Positions 9,264 through 17,523 of a DNA stretch of 39,856 nucleotides are shown here, one piece after another. A program made the position numbers and the translations under genes. The stretch is from assembly GCA_018884035.1 (NCBI GenBank), contig JAHLFE010000063.1:1-39856 (forward strand), given 5' to 3'. Under the pieces are notes generated by a model that saw only the letters and a list, made by a program, of their open reading frames with translations, had not been told where the DNA came from and ran no database searches. Each line of letters starts with the position of its first letter. The first letter of the stretch is position 1. The DNA is from Candidatus Anaerobiospirillum pullicola (GTDB taxonomy: Bacteria > Pseudomonadota > Gammaproteobacteria > Enterobacterales > Succinivibrionaceae).

Positions 9264-10334
9264 CTACTTTTGCGCTTGGGTAGCATCTAAGCGCTGCTGC
9301 CAGTTGTAGAACAGTGTTGGCCAAATGCCCGCTGGCTTATCTTGCACATTGCGTAAGCCAAAGCCATGGGCGCCCTCACCAAACAGATGCATCTCCGTTG
9401 GAATGTTGTGGGCCTTAAGGGCATTGAACATCAGCAGGCTGTTTTGTACTGGCACGTCAGGATCGTCTACCGCGTGGACTAAGAAAGTAGGCACGGTGTA
9501 ATCGTTAACCTGCTTGTCAGCAGAGTAGGCATCAACCGTTGCGGCACTTGGGTTTTCACCGATGAGGCTCATACGGCTCTCTTGGTGGGTAATACCATCT
9601 TGCATCGAGGCTACAGGGTAGATCATGGCCGCAAAATCAGGACGAGCGCTGAAGTCATCGATGACATCGAGCTTATCGTAGGTGTGGCGGGTATAGCAGG
9701 TAGCGGCTAAACCCGCTAAGCTACCACCGGCCGAAAAGCCCATAATACCCACTTCCTTGAGGTTAAGCTGACCCGCCATGCTGCGCATCACACGGATAGC
9801 GCGCTGAGCATCAGCTAAAGGCGCATCTGCTCCCTCGACGTGATGGTCTTGTGGCAGACGGTAGTTAAGCACAGCAACGGTATAGCCCATTTGCGCAAAG
9901 ACAGGGGCGAGCACCTCACCTTCCTTGTCGATCACGGTACGTACATAGGCACCACCTGGGAAGAGGATTAAGCCGATGCCATTGGCTTTATCCTGTGGTG
10001 GGTAGTAAAAAGCCAGCTGTGGCTTTTGAGTACCGGTGTACATACGATCGCTTAACTGCCCTTCAGCTGCACGCTGCGTAATCTTTTCCTCAGCGGTGCT
10101 GGTGTCGTTAGGAGCACGCTCACCAGGCCAGATATAGACTGAGTTAGCAGGAGCCACGCTGTCGTAGAGACGGCCGTCTTCACCCCTAGTGGCAGGTAAG
10201 GGACTCACAATACCATGTAGGGTAGTGGCGGCAGTGGTGGTGGTGTTAGCCGTGGTCGAGTTGCAACCACTCAGGGCTACAGCCGTTAATGCCGTGCCGA
10301 GGGCTACAGCTAATAATGACTTCTTGAGAAACAT
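9264..10334 (-). CDS. Alpha/beta-hydrolase lipoprotein (esterase, acetyl-xylan-esterase/BD-FAE-like)
   Basis: 356 residues from the ATG at 10332-10334; AGGAGT at 10342-10347 sits 7 bases upstream and overlaps the alternative in-frame GTG at 10341-10343, so the ATG is preferred. The N-terminus is a lipoprotein signal (MFLKKSLLAVALGTALTA, lipobox LSGC, Cys24), predicting a lipid-anchored periplasmic or outer-membrane enzyme. Landmarks of the esterase fold are an oxyanion-hole-type GLILFPGGAY, nucleophile elbow GFSAGG (Ser201), DDPDVP (Asp291) and GEGAHGFG (His323), giving a complete Ser-Asp-His triad. Such enzymes de-esterify plant polysaccharides or small esters; the substrate cannot be told here. 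It is a single-gene unit flanked by long spacers. Confidence 0.8.
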   Translation of the reverse strand: MFLKKSLLAVALGTALTAVALSGCNSTTANTTTTAATTLHGIVSPLPATRGEDGRLYDSVAPANSVYIWPGERAPNDTSTAEEKITQRAAEGQLSDRMYTGTQKPQLAFYYPPQDKANGIGLILFPGGAYVRTVIDKEGEVLAPVFAQMGYTVAVLNYRLPQDHHVEGADAPLADAQRAIRVMRSMAGQLNLKEVGIMGFSAGGSLAGLAATCYTRHTYDKLDVIDDFSARPDFAAMIYPVASMQDGITHQESRMSLIGENPSAATVDAYSADKQVNDYTVPTFLVHAVDDPDVPVQNSLLMFNALKAHNIPTEMHLFGEGAHGFGLRNVQDKPAGIWPTLFYNWQQRLDATQAQK

Positions 10335-10737
10335 GACAATCACTCCTAAAGTGTCAGACGCTTTGCTGCTAGTGGGCAGTGAGCGTCGCCCTTATTATAG
10401 ACGCTCTTAGCGCTTAGGCGTGGTATGGGCAATCTAAGCAAGCAAACACCAGCGTATAGCGTAAAAGATGGCCACAGGCTAGATGTTGTTGCTCATCGCT
10501 GTAAGGCAGCGTGGTAGCAACTGCTGCTGCTGCTGGAATGCAGCTCAAATCGCGCCTTGCTCTTTTGTTGCTGCACTTGAGGTAGGACAGGAGCGGGGAG
10601 AAGATAAGGAATGGAGAATAGAGAAAAGCTGTATGGGGGCTATGCTTACAGCGTGGCGGGATGGCGCTCTTGTGGAAACTAAAGGGAGTGCTCTGCGCTA
10701 CTGACAGGGCTCAAGATGCGATATGTTTGGATGTGCG
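10335..10737. other. Intergenic region, no gene seen
   Basis: About 400 bases upstream of the esterase gene. It should hold that gene's promoter, but no confident -35/-10 pair is evident. A short plus-strand frame at 10483-10704 has no recognisable features. Confidence 0.45.
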
Positions 10738-10922
10738 CATACCCGCGAACTTAAGCCCACCATGGCTTTAGGTTGCTCTTGGTATACGTCGATGCACCAT
10801 AAGGATTAGTGCTGCAGGTTGAGCTCTGGAGCATACAATCTGGTTTTGGCATCTTAATCACCATGAGGGATGTGGTTATGGTGCTTTGAGTTGTGCTTTT
10901 CACTCTTAGGTTCGCGGGTATG
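10738..10922. repeat. 185-bp element with terminal inverted repeats (MITE-like)
   Basis: CATACCCGCGAACTTAAG at 10738-10755 is matched in inverted orientation by 10905-10922 (17 of 18 positions). A 7-base direct repeat ATGTGCG occurs immediately left (10731-10737) and 2 bases right (10925-10931), which could be a target-site duplication. The interior has no coding capacity. Confidence 0.55.
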
Positions 10923-10969
10923 TGATGTGCGGGGTGGTGAGATGGATTGAGAGGTGCAGAGGACAGCCC

Positions 10970-10994
10970 AAAAGGCGGTGTTAGACACCGCCTT
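10970..10994 (-). terminator. Probable intrinsic terminator of the methyltransferase gene
   Basis: A perfect 9-bp stem (AAGGCGGTG / CACCGCCTT) with a 5-nt loop. On the minus strand the stem is followed by a short T-run (CCTTTT), consistent with termination of minus-strand transcription about 215 bases after the stop at 11209. The rest of the spacer to 11208 holds nothing recognisable. Confidence 0.55.
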
Positions 10995-11208
10995 GGTGCT
11001 GGACTATGTGTGCCACGGAGCGCTGGTAGAGCGCGGTTAATCCTCCCAGCAGTGCTCACACCTCTAAGGGCAGACTCTATCTCCTGCTACCTTACCACAG
11101 AGGAAGCGGCCATCTGCGGGAGGAACCATGAGCCTCAAGGGTGGGGCGTATGGCGCGCTCCTTGGTGCTCGGGGGCACTACGTAGCATTGCTCCCTTGGA
11201 ATTGGGCA

Positions 11209-12774
11209 CTACACCACTAAGAGGCTCTCTAACAGTGGCAGGTGCTTGGTAAAGAAGAAGTTGATCTGCTTGGCGAAGATGTCCTTGTTCGACTCGCCGT
11301 TCTCGTTCTTCTGCTCGTCGAGGCCTGCTGAGAAGGTGTTAAAGTACTTGCTCATAAACACCTGTTCATTGAGCTCAGGCATGCGCTGCCGTAAAGCTAA
11401 CAAGCGACGGGTTATGTCATCAATAGCCACCGCACCTTGGATGACAGGAGAGGCTAAGTAGTGGAGCTTCATCAGATCGTGGTCAGCCAGCAGCTGGTTG
11501 TTTAAGCGCAGACTGTGCTCTACTACTGAGGTAGTAAGCTCGTTCAGCGGAATCGCTGGTGCGAGGTAGAGGTAGTCGATGAGAACATTGATGACCTCTA
11601 CAATGGAGCTGTCAGTAAACAGCGGCTGGCCATTTGGCAAGGTCTGGATGTCCTTACCGTTTTGCGTTACGGTCTTGTAGATCTCGGCAATAGTGTGTGG
11701 CTTGTGATCGGCAAAGACCTTCATGATTGGCTCGTACAGCTCTTTTAACAGATTCGCCTCACCCACACGGCCTTGTGCCTTGAAGCTAAAGCCCTCAAAA
11801 TCTTGGATTTGCACAAAGCACAGGTTGGCCAACTCTTGCTTAAACTGCTTGGCCGTCAGGATGCGCTTGCCCTTAACAAAGTAGTCACGACGGAACTGCT
11901 GCATCGTGATAAAGTCACGGCTCGCCTCATACATTGGCGTGCCTTTGAAGCGCTTTAAGAACTCTAACTGCTCCGTCGTAAAGTTGAGCAGATCCATGTA
12001 TTCAGGAGTGGAGGTGTTAAGCGCAAACTCAACCTTGGCACGGTCTAATGTGTTTACCAGATCTTGGAAGTGAATGATATCCCAGTTATCATTGAGATAT
12101 TCGGCAAAGATGTAGTTTGGTTCGTGGTTCTTTAAGCTCTGAATGCGTGGCTCAAGGTAGTTGGTATTGACCACCGTCGCAGGCTGCACCTTGAGTAAGT
12201 CGTCAAGGAACGTATTGATGGCGTCCACGCGCTCCTTTGGTGAGGCGCTTGGGCTGACAATGCGATCGTTGTAGGTCTTCATGAGGTCGCGTACTGGCTC
12301 AAAGGCAAGGAAGCCTGGCGAGACGTTGTAGGAGACATACACGACGCCACCGACGTTTAAGTGGTCACGGATGAAGTCGACAATGTAGCCTTGGTTTTCG
12401 TGGTTGACCCACGACCAAATGCCATGCAGGCCAATGAAGTCAAACATTGGCAGGTCGTCACGCTTGGATAACTGCTCAAAGGAGTTATCCATGAGATGTA
12501 CAGGAGTTTGGCTTAAAGAAGCGATCTGGCGCGCAAAGTTAACCTGCAGTGGGTTAAAGTCTGTGCCATACCATTGGGTGGTCGAGGTGGCAGCATGCAT
12601 GTTGATGCTGATACCCTGACCAAAGCCTAATTCACAGGCATTGCCGTTCTTGAAGTCAGGAAAAGCTAAACCCGAGAGGGTAAATTGGTATTTGACGTAG
12701 AGCGGATTGAGGTCTCGGAAATAGCCGAAAGAATAAGGGACATCAGTGTGATAGCCCATGTTCCAAGAAGACAT
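11209..12774 (-). CDS. Class I SAM-dependent methyltransferase with methyltransferase regulatory domain
   Basis: 521 residues; the ATG at 12772-12774 follows an AGGAG about 5 bases upstream. The N-terminal half is a Rossmann methyltransferase: motif I ELGFGQGISINM (residues 48-59), the acidic ribose-binding region YGTDFNP (~69-75), the motif IV region FDFIGLHGIWSWV and the post-motif GGVVYVSYNVSPGF. The next ~100 residues match the pattern of the methyltransferase regulatory domain (PF10119-type), followed by a C-terminal region predicted to be helical. Substrates of this family are poorly known; protein or small-molecule methylation is possible. It stands alone between long spacers, with a probable terminator at 10970-10994. 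Confidence 0.8.
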   Translation of the reverse strand: MSSWNMGYHTDVPYSFGYFRDLNPLYVKYQFTLSGLAFPDFKNGNACELGFGQGISINMHAATSTTQWYGTDFNPLQVNFARQIASLSQTPVHLMDNSFEQLSKRDDLPMFDFIGLHGIWSWVNHENQGYIVDFIRDHLNVGGVVYVSYNVSPGFLAFEPVRDLMKTYNDRIVSPSASPKERVDAINTFLDDLLKVQPATVVNTNYLEPRIQSLKNHEPNYIFAEYLNDNWDIIHFQDLVNTLDRAKVEFALNTSTPEYMDLLNFTTEQLEFLKRFKGTPMYEASRDFITMQQFRRDYFVKGKRILTAKQFKQELANLCFVQIQDFEGFSFKAQGRVGEANLLKELYEPIMKVFADHKPHTIAEIYKTVTQNGKDIQTLPNGQPLFTDSSIVEVINVLIDYLYLAPAIPLNELTTSVVEHSLRLNNQLLADHDLMKLHYLASPVIQGAVAIDDITRRLLALRQRMPELNEQVFMSKYFNTFSAGLDEQKNENGESNKDIFAKQINFFFTKHLPLLESLLVV

Positions 12775-13179
12775 GATCTCTCCTGTGACAATGAAGCAGT
12801 TACATGAAGTTGTAGATGCAGCGCGCCAGAGAGGTAGTTTAAGTCCCCTGTTCCTGTGTTGCAGGGGCCTTTCAGGTTACGCTCAGGGCTGCTCTGAGGT
12901 GTAAGAGTGCAAGAGGGCCAAAGCGTAGGCGTTGCTGCAGAGTGTAAGTGGACGCTGTCAACTTACTGTGAGGTTAGCTTTGCCAACTGTTGGTGCTGGT
13001 AAGAGCTACTCTCATATCGTACATATTAACTGCAAAAGTTAGGGCAGCTTAGCGTAGTGGCCTTGTTCAATTTTCTGTTTTTCTTGCCGTATCATATTCG
13101 GGGATGCCTTTCGTCGGGATAAAGATGCCAGTAGCAGCGGCCGTGGCGGTTAGCGTGAGCAAGGCTGAGCAGCCAGTTA
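12775..13179. other. Intergenic region upstream of the methyltransferase gene
   Basis: About 400 bases. The only clear structure is a CCCCTG / CAGGGG hairpin at 12845-12867. No gene or RNA was recognised. Confidence 0.4.
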
Positions 13180-13353
<174 letters not shown>

Positions 13354-14345
13354 TTAGGTTCACGCTGGCCGTGCAATGTCAGAGGTGATACGTTACACCG
13401 TAACTGCGCGTAATTACGGCTCATTCTGAAATGGCTGCTACCCAAAGAGACCTTTTGCTGTAATACACGCAAGCGTAAGCCCGCCATGGCTTGAGGATGC
13501 TCTTAGTGGGGGGCGTTTTCCCCTTGTGTGAACACAGCTACTTGCCATTAACCTACCTCAAGATACGTCGCGGTAGTGACGCTTGACGCTCCATATCAGG
13601 TTGCTGCATCAAGGTGCTTAAACCCACCTAAAAGACCGATTTTAAGCCAATAACATAGGAGAAAAACACTTTGAAGGAACGAGTGGGAAAACGCTTTCTT
13701 GGTGTGCATTCTTGCCCCATGGAGACTAATGCCGCAAGAGACAGCTAAGAGCTTACAAGCTGGGTTTTACTCTCTGCATCACCCTGAGGAATGGGGTTAT
13801 GCTGCCTCAGTGGCGCTGTCTGCTCTGAGTTTAGTGGAGAGATGTTGCCTCTGGTAGTATGGTGTCCCCATACTCAGGTGTTTATGCCGCTAAGGGCAAC
13901 CTCCACATAGACGTTTCCCGCTGGGGCATGGTGTCTGGTGCTCAGTCCCACCCTCACTATCACCTCCATTAGCAGTTGCAGCAGCAGCAGCACCACTCCC
14001 CTCAGAGTAAGGACTCAGCGCCGTAAGAGCGGCGCCTCAGTCACAAGCGGAATAATGGATAGGTGGTACCCATGGCGCACTGCACCTTATGTCTGCACTG
14101 TGCCCGCAGTTGTGGTTATCACTGCTACTGGCCTCTGCTCAGTTCAGCTCTGTCGAGCTTGAGCAAAATCGGCAATAAAGATCACCATGTGCTTTTTTCT
14201 CTCACCTTGCACGTCCAAGATATAGGCAGATTCCGCTTGTCCTTTGGGGTTATCTCGCGCTTATTGCGGGAGCTTGCCGTGCACAATGCTGGCGCTTTCC
14301 AAAAAGCCTTTGCAAGCATCTGCACTTTGTGCTTTAATGACTTTG
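13354..14345. other. Long spacer upstream of the thiC riboswitch
   Basis: Nearly 1 kb with no credible gene. A 32-base segment at 13475-13506 (GTAAGCCCGCCATGGCTTGA...) matches 27 of 32 positions with 10751-10782 inside the MITE-like element. The thiC promoter must lie near the 3' end, but no strong consensus was identified. Confidence 0.45.
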
Positions 14346-14429
14346 CTTGTCGGAGTGCCGTAATTGGCTGAGATGGCATGTCGCCGAATCCGTGTACCTG
14401 AAAAGAATAATCTCTGCGTAGGAAACAGG
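14346..14429 (+). promoter_or_regulatory. TPP (THI) riboswitch aptamer
   Basis: The two universally conserved aptamer motifs are present in order: GGCTGAGA (14366-14373), then CCGTGTACCTGA (from 14391) with ATAAT and GCGTAGGAAA (to 14424). Helices can be drawn as P1 CTTGT/ACAGG (14346-14350 with 14425-14429), P2 CGGA/TCCG (14351-14354 with 14389-14392), P3 GCC/GGC (14357-14359 with 14366-14368), and P4 CCT/AGG around the ATAAT loop. It lies about 225 bases before thiC, so thiamine pyrophosphate is expected to repress thiC. P4/P5 is A-rich (CTGAAAAGA rather than CTGATCTGG), so that helix is weak. Confidence 0.85.
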
Positions 14430-14653
14430 CTTACATTTCTTCTTTTCACCGCTAAGCTCTGCATTATCTTGCAAGGTCTTGCAAGTGCAGACGCGTCCAG
14501 AGACCTCGGAGTGATTTACAAAGATCGCTCTACTTGCAGGTCACACCACCAAAGAAAAAGGCTCAAGGCAATAAGAGCTAATTCCATCAGCGGTGGTAGT
14601 CAAAGACGGCGGGCTCGACAAGTCATACGCGCTCACTGCTTAGGGATTTGTCG

Positions 14654-16498
14654 ATGCTCCAGCTCTTATCAGTTCTCCGCTTACACCCACGTCAGGCTCC
14701 ACAGCAAGATGACACTGCTGTTGGTTCCGCTGCTGCTACCACTACAACCTTTGACAGCTCCAAGATCCACTTTGATGACTTAGCCGCTGCCAAAGCCGCG
14801 CACCGTGCCGCTAAGGCTAACCCTAACCACTCTGCGCACGCTGCTACAGCGAACAAAAAGCGTCCTCAGCACCAGACCATTACCGTGTCCTTTGCCCCTG
14901 ATGCTGACAGCGTGCCTAATGCCACCTCTGAGGTGCAGCCTCTAAAGGTGCCTTACGAGCAGCTGACCTTAAGCAATGGCGACCGCATCCTGCGCTACAT
15001 CGTAGATAATGAGGAAGAGGGTAAGCAAACCTTACAGCGTCCTCAAGTGCGTGCTGCTTTCTACGTCGGCCGTGGGGACAGCCCAAAGACCCAGCTCCAA
15101 TACGCTCAAGATGGTGTCATCACCCCAGAGATGGAGTACGTGGCCTTACGTGAGTCAGCAGCCAGCTTAGAGCTCTTAACTGAGCAGCGCGACTTTGCCG
15201 ACAAGTTCTTAGGCAACAACGATGTCGCCTCCTTTTTTGACGATCAGGTGCTATTACAACGCCGCAAGATGAGCGTTACCCCTGAGTTTGTGCGTGAGCA
15301 GGTAGCAGCTGGTTTTGCCGTCATCCCTGCCAACCACAACCACTTAGAAGCGGAGCCTATGATCATTGGTAAGCGCTTCTTAACTAAGGTTAATGCCAAT
15401 ATTGGTGCCTCGGCGGTGTCTTCCTCCGTCGAAGAGGAAATTGGCAAGTTAAAGCTGGCCTTAAAGTACGGTGCCGATACGGTAATGGACTTATCTACCG
15501 GTCTGCCATCGCTCATGGAGCTGCGCTCGGCCATGTTGCGTGCTAGCCCAGTGCCAATTGGTACAGTGCCAATGTATGAGGCCTTAGATCGCGTCGGTGG
15601 CGATGCCAATGCCTTAAGCTGGGACGTGTTTAAGCAGGTCATCATTGACCAAGCTGAGCAGGGTGTGGACTACTTTACGATTCACGCCGGTTTAATCGCC
15701 AAGCTCTTACCCGCAGCAGCGCGGCGCTTAATGGGCATCGTCTCGCGCGGTGGTGCCATCATGGCCTCGTACATGATGCAGCACGAGGCGGAGAATATGG
15801 CCTATGAGCACTTTGATGAGTTAATGGCTATCTGCCGTCGCTACGATGTAGCGCTGTCCTTAGGTGATGGTTTACGCCCTGGTGCTATTTATGACGCCTG
15901 CGATGAGGCGCAATATGGCGAGCTGAAGACCATTGGTGAGCTAGCTTTACGCTGCCGTGAAAACGGTGTGCAGTGCTTTATTGAGGGCCCTGGTCACGTG
16001 CCTTTAAACAGCGTCGAGGAAAACCAAAAGCTCGAGGACGAGTACTGCCACGGCGCGCCTTTCTATACCTTAGGACCACTGGTGACGGACGTGGGTGCGG
16101 GCTTTGATCACATCACCTCTGCTATTGGTGGTACCACCATCGGTATGCATGGTACCGCCATGCTCTGCTACGTGACGCCATCAGAGCACTTAGCACTGCC
16201 TACCCCAGAGGATGTAAAGCAGGGCCTTATCACCTACAAGATTGCGGCGCACAGTGCTGATCTTGCCAAGGGGCTCACGCAGGCTTATAACCTCGACCAT
16301 GCCATGAGCCGCGCTCGTGCTACCTTCCGCTGGTATGACCAGTTTGCGCTGAGCTTTGATGAGCAACATGCCTATGAGGTGTGGCGCGCGCAAATGGATG
16401 AGGAGGATTGTGAGCACGAGGCTTCGTTCTGCTCAATGTGCGGCCCACGCTTCTGCCCAATCCGCTTAAACCGCCGTTTACAGAGCAAGTACCTCTAA
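14654..16498 (+). CDS. thiC: Phosphomethylpyrimidine synthase ThiC
   Basis: 614 residues. It converts aminoimidazole ribotide to HMP-P with SAM and a [4Fe-4S] cluster, supplying the pyrimidine half of thiamine. Recognised segments include GVITPEMEYVALRE, FAVIPANHNHLEAEPMIIGK, KVNANIGASAVSSSVEEEI, GADTVMDLSTG, PVPIGTVPMYEAL, GVDYFTIHAG, GIVSRGG, SLGDGLRPG, EGPGHVPL and AMLCYVTPSEHL. The C-terminal CSMCGPRFC (Cys593, 596, 601) is the cluster-binding CxxCxxxxC. AGGGA at 14642-14646 supports the ATG at 14654; a TTG at 14648 is possible. The ~100-residue N-terminus is rich in Ala/Lys/Thr and poorly conserved, and the usual GWFG before TAMLC reads GMHG. It is controlled by the upstream TPP riboswitch. 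Confidence 0.95.
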   Translation: MLQLLSVLRLHPRQAPQQDDTAVGSAAATTTTFDSSKIHFDDLAAAKAAHRAAKANPNHSAHAATANKKRPQHQTITVSFAPDADSVPNATSEVQPLKVPYEQLTLSNGDRILRYIVDNEEEGKQTLQRPQVRAAFYVGRGDSPKTQLQYAQDGVITPEMEYVALRESAASLELLTEQRDFADKFLGNNDVASFFDDQVLLQRRKMSVTPEFVREQVAAGFAVIPANHNHLEAEPMIIGKRFLTKVNANIGASAVSSSVEEEIGKLKLALKYGADTVMDLSTGLPSLMELRSAMLRASPVPIGTVPMYEALDRVGGDANALSWDVFKQVIIDQAEQGVDYFTIHAGLIAKLLPAAARRLMGIVSRGGAIMASYMMQHEAENMAYEHFDELMAICRRYDVALSLGDGLRPGAIYDACDEAQYGELKTIGELALRCRENGVQCFIEGPGHVPLNSVEENQKLEDEYCHGAPFYTLGPLVTDVGAGFDHITSAIGGTTIGMHGTAMLCYVTPSEHLALPTPEDVKQGLITYKIAAHSADLAKGLTQAYNLDHAMSRARATFRWYDQFALSFDEQHAYEVWRAQMDEEDCEHEASFCSMCGPRFCPIRLNRRLQSKYL

Positions 16499-16529
16499 GA
16501 GCAAGCAGTGAGCGCTGTAAGCGCTGTAA

Positions 16530-16679
16530 GGAATAAGTGACCCCATAAATGACGGAAGATGGTGGCGTGAGGGCAAGCGCACTCACCTTGAGATTAATGA
16601 TGCAGGTGAGCCTAATCCTATCTTAGGTCGGTGCGCCATGCTTAGCCTAAAGACCGTCATCTATTAAGTCAGTCGTTCC
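16530..16679 (+). repeat. ERIC-like palindromic repeat, copy 2
   Basis: 150 bp. Ends are GGAATAAGTGACC...ATAAATGACGGA and ACCGTCATCTATTAAGTCAG...GTTCC, which are imperfect inverted repeats of about 27 bp. The interior shares GATGCAGGTGAGCCTAATCC and TATCTTAGGTCGGTGCGCCATG with copy 3. It starts 32 bases after the thiC stop. Confidence 0.85.
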
Positions 16680-16799
16680 TCAGCGTAAGCGCTGCAACAC
16701 CGCCTTACTCGCGCCACTTCCGCTACTCCCAGCACTCATGCTACTCCCGCACAGAGCACGGTAAAGCACACTCTTAAGTGCTTACTACCGCAAAGGTTA

Positions 16800-16949
16800 G
16801 GAATGAGTGATCGAATAAATGACGGAGAATGGGATGGGGGATGGCAACGTCATCCACCTTAAGATGTGGTGCAGGTGAGTCTAATCCTATCTTAAGACGG
16901 TGCACCATGATTACTCTAAAAGTCCGTCATCTATTAAGTCAGTCATTCC
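16800..16949 (+). repeat. ERIC-like palindromic repeat, copy 3
   Basis: 150 bp, same orientation as copy 2 and separated from it by 120 bases. Left end GGAATGAGTGATCGAATAAA then TGACGGA; right end TCCGTCATCTATTAAGTCAG then TCATTCC. Taken as inverted repeats, 22 of 27 terminal positions match. Confidence 0.85.
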
Positions 16950-17523
16950 TTACCAACTTAAGGTAGGGCAAGGCGCGGCTTTTGTGGTAAAGCCCCTTTT
17001 GGGATCGCCTCTGTGTGGTGGTGGAATATGACACCGCAGCAGTGCTCCTGCGCTTAAGCAGGGGGATCATGTGCAGGCGTGTGGCGTGATCAACCTGAGT
17101 AGTGTTAGTGCCCTCTGCACCAAACGCAGAGTAGAGCCCACTTGTGGTAATAACCATGATTTAAGCGGCTATACACGAGGCGTTTTACCTAAAACACTAC
17201 CGTGAGGCTGTATCTCTGGGGTGCAGGGCAGCCGCTTAGATATAAGGTCTTTTGCTGATTGGTTATAATGTTTAGCGTGCTGTAGCGCTAAGGTTGCGCT
17301 CCATGCGCAGGCAAGAAATGAAGGAGCGTGGGGTTAGCCCATTTGCGGGGGTGCCCGCTTACCGCTACCCCTCTTTACCTGCTTTACCTGCAAGCTATGC
17401 TCGCGCGTCAAGAAAAGACGATTGAGTTGGTTGCGGGATAGCATCTGGGGATAGCCTCTGTATGGTGTAGCTTTTTCGATAACCTGTGGCGCTACGTTTT
17501 TCATCGAAAAGAAGTTTTGCGTT
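16950..17523. other. Spacer and leader upstream of thiDE
   Basis: Holds an inverted repeat TAAGCGGCT (17162-17170) / AGCCGCTTA (17230-17238) and a TATAAT at 17264-17269 that could be a -10 box for thiDE, giving a ~250-base leader. No good -35 is paired with it. No TPP-aptamer motifs (CTGAGA with ACCTGA...GCGTAGG) were found here. Confidence 0.4.

Noticed and set aside
14182-14464. Minus-strand frames that read like a decayed coding sequence with one stop
   Set aside because: The region is the TPP riboswitch and its immediate surroundings on the opposite strand; no family was recognisable.
16939-17157. Minus-strand 72-codon frame
   Set aside because: It begins in the end of a palindromic repeat and has no recognisable protein features.
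17264-17269. TATAAT as a confident thiDE promoter
   Set aside because: No suitable -35 at 16-18 bases, so it is only mentioned in the spacer entry.
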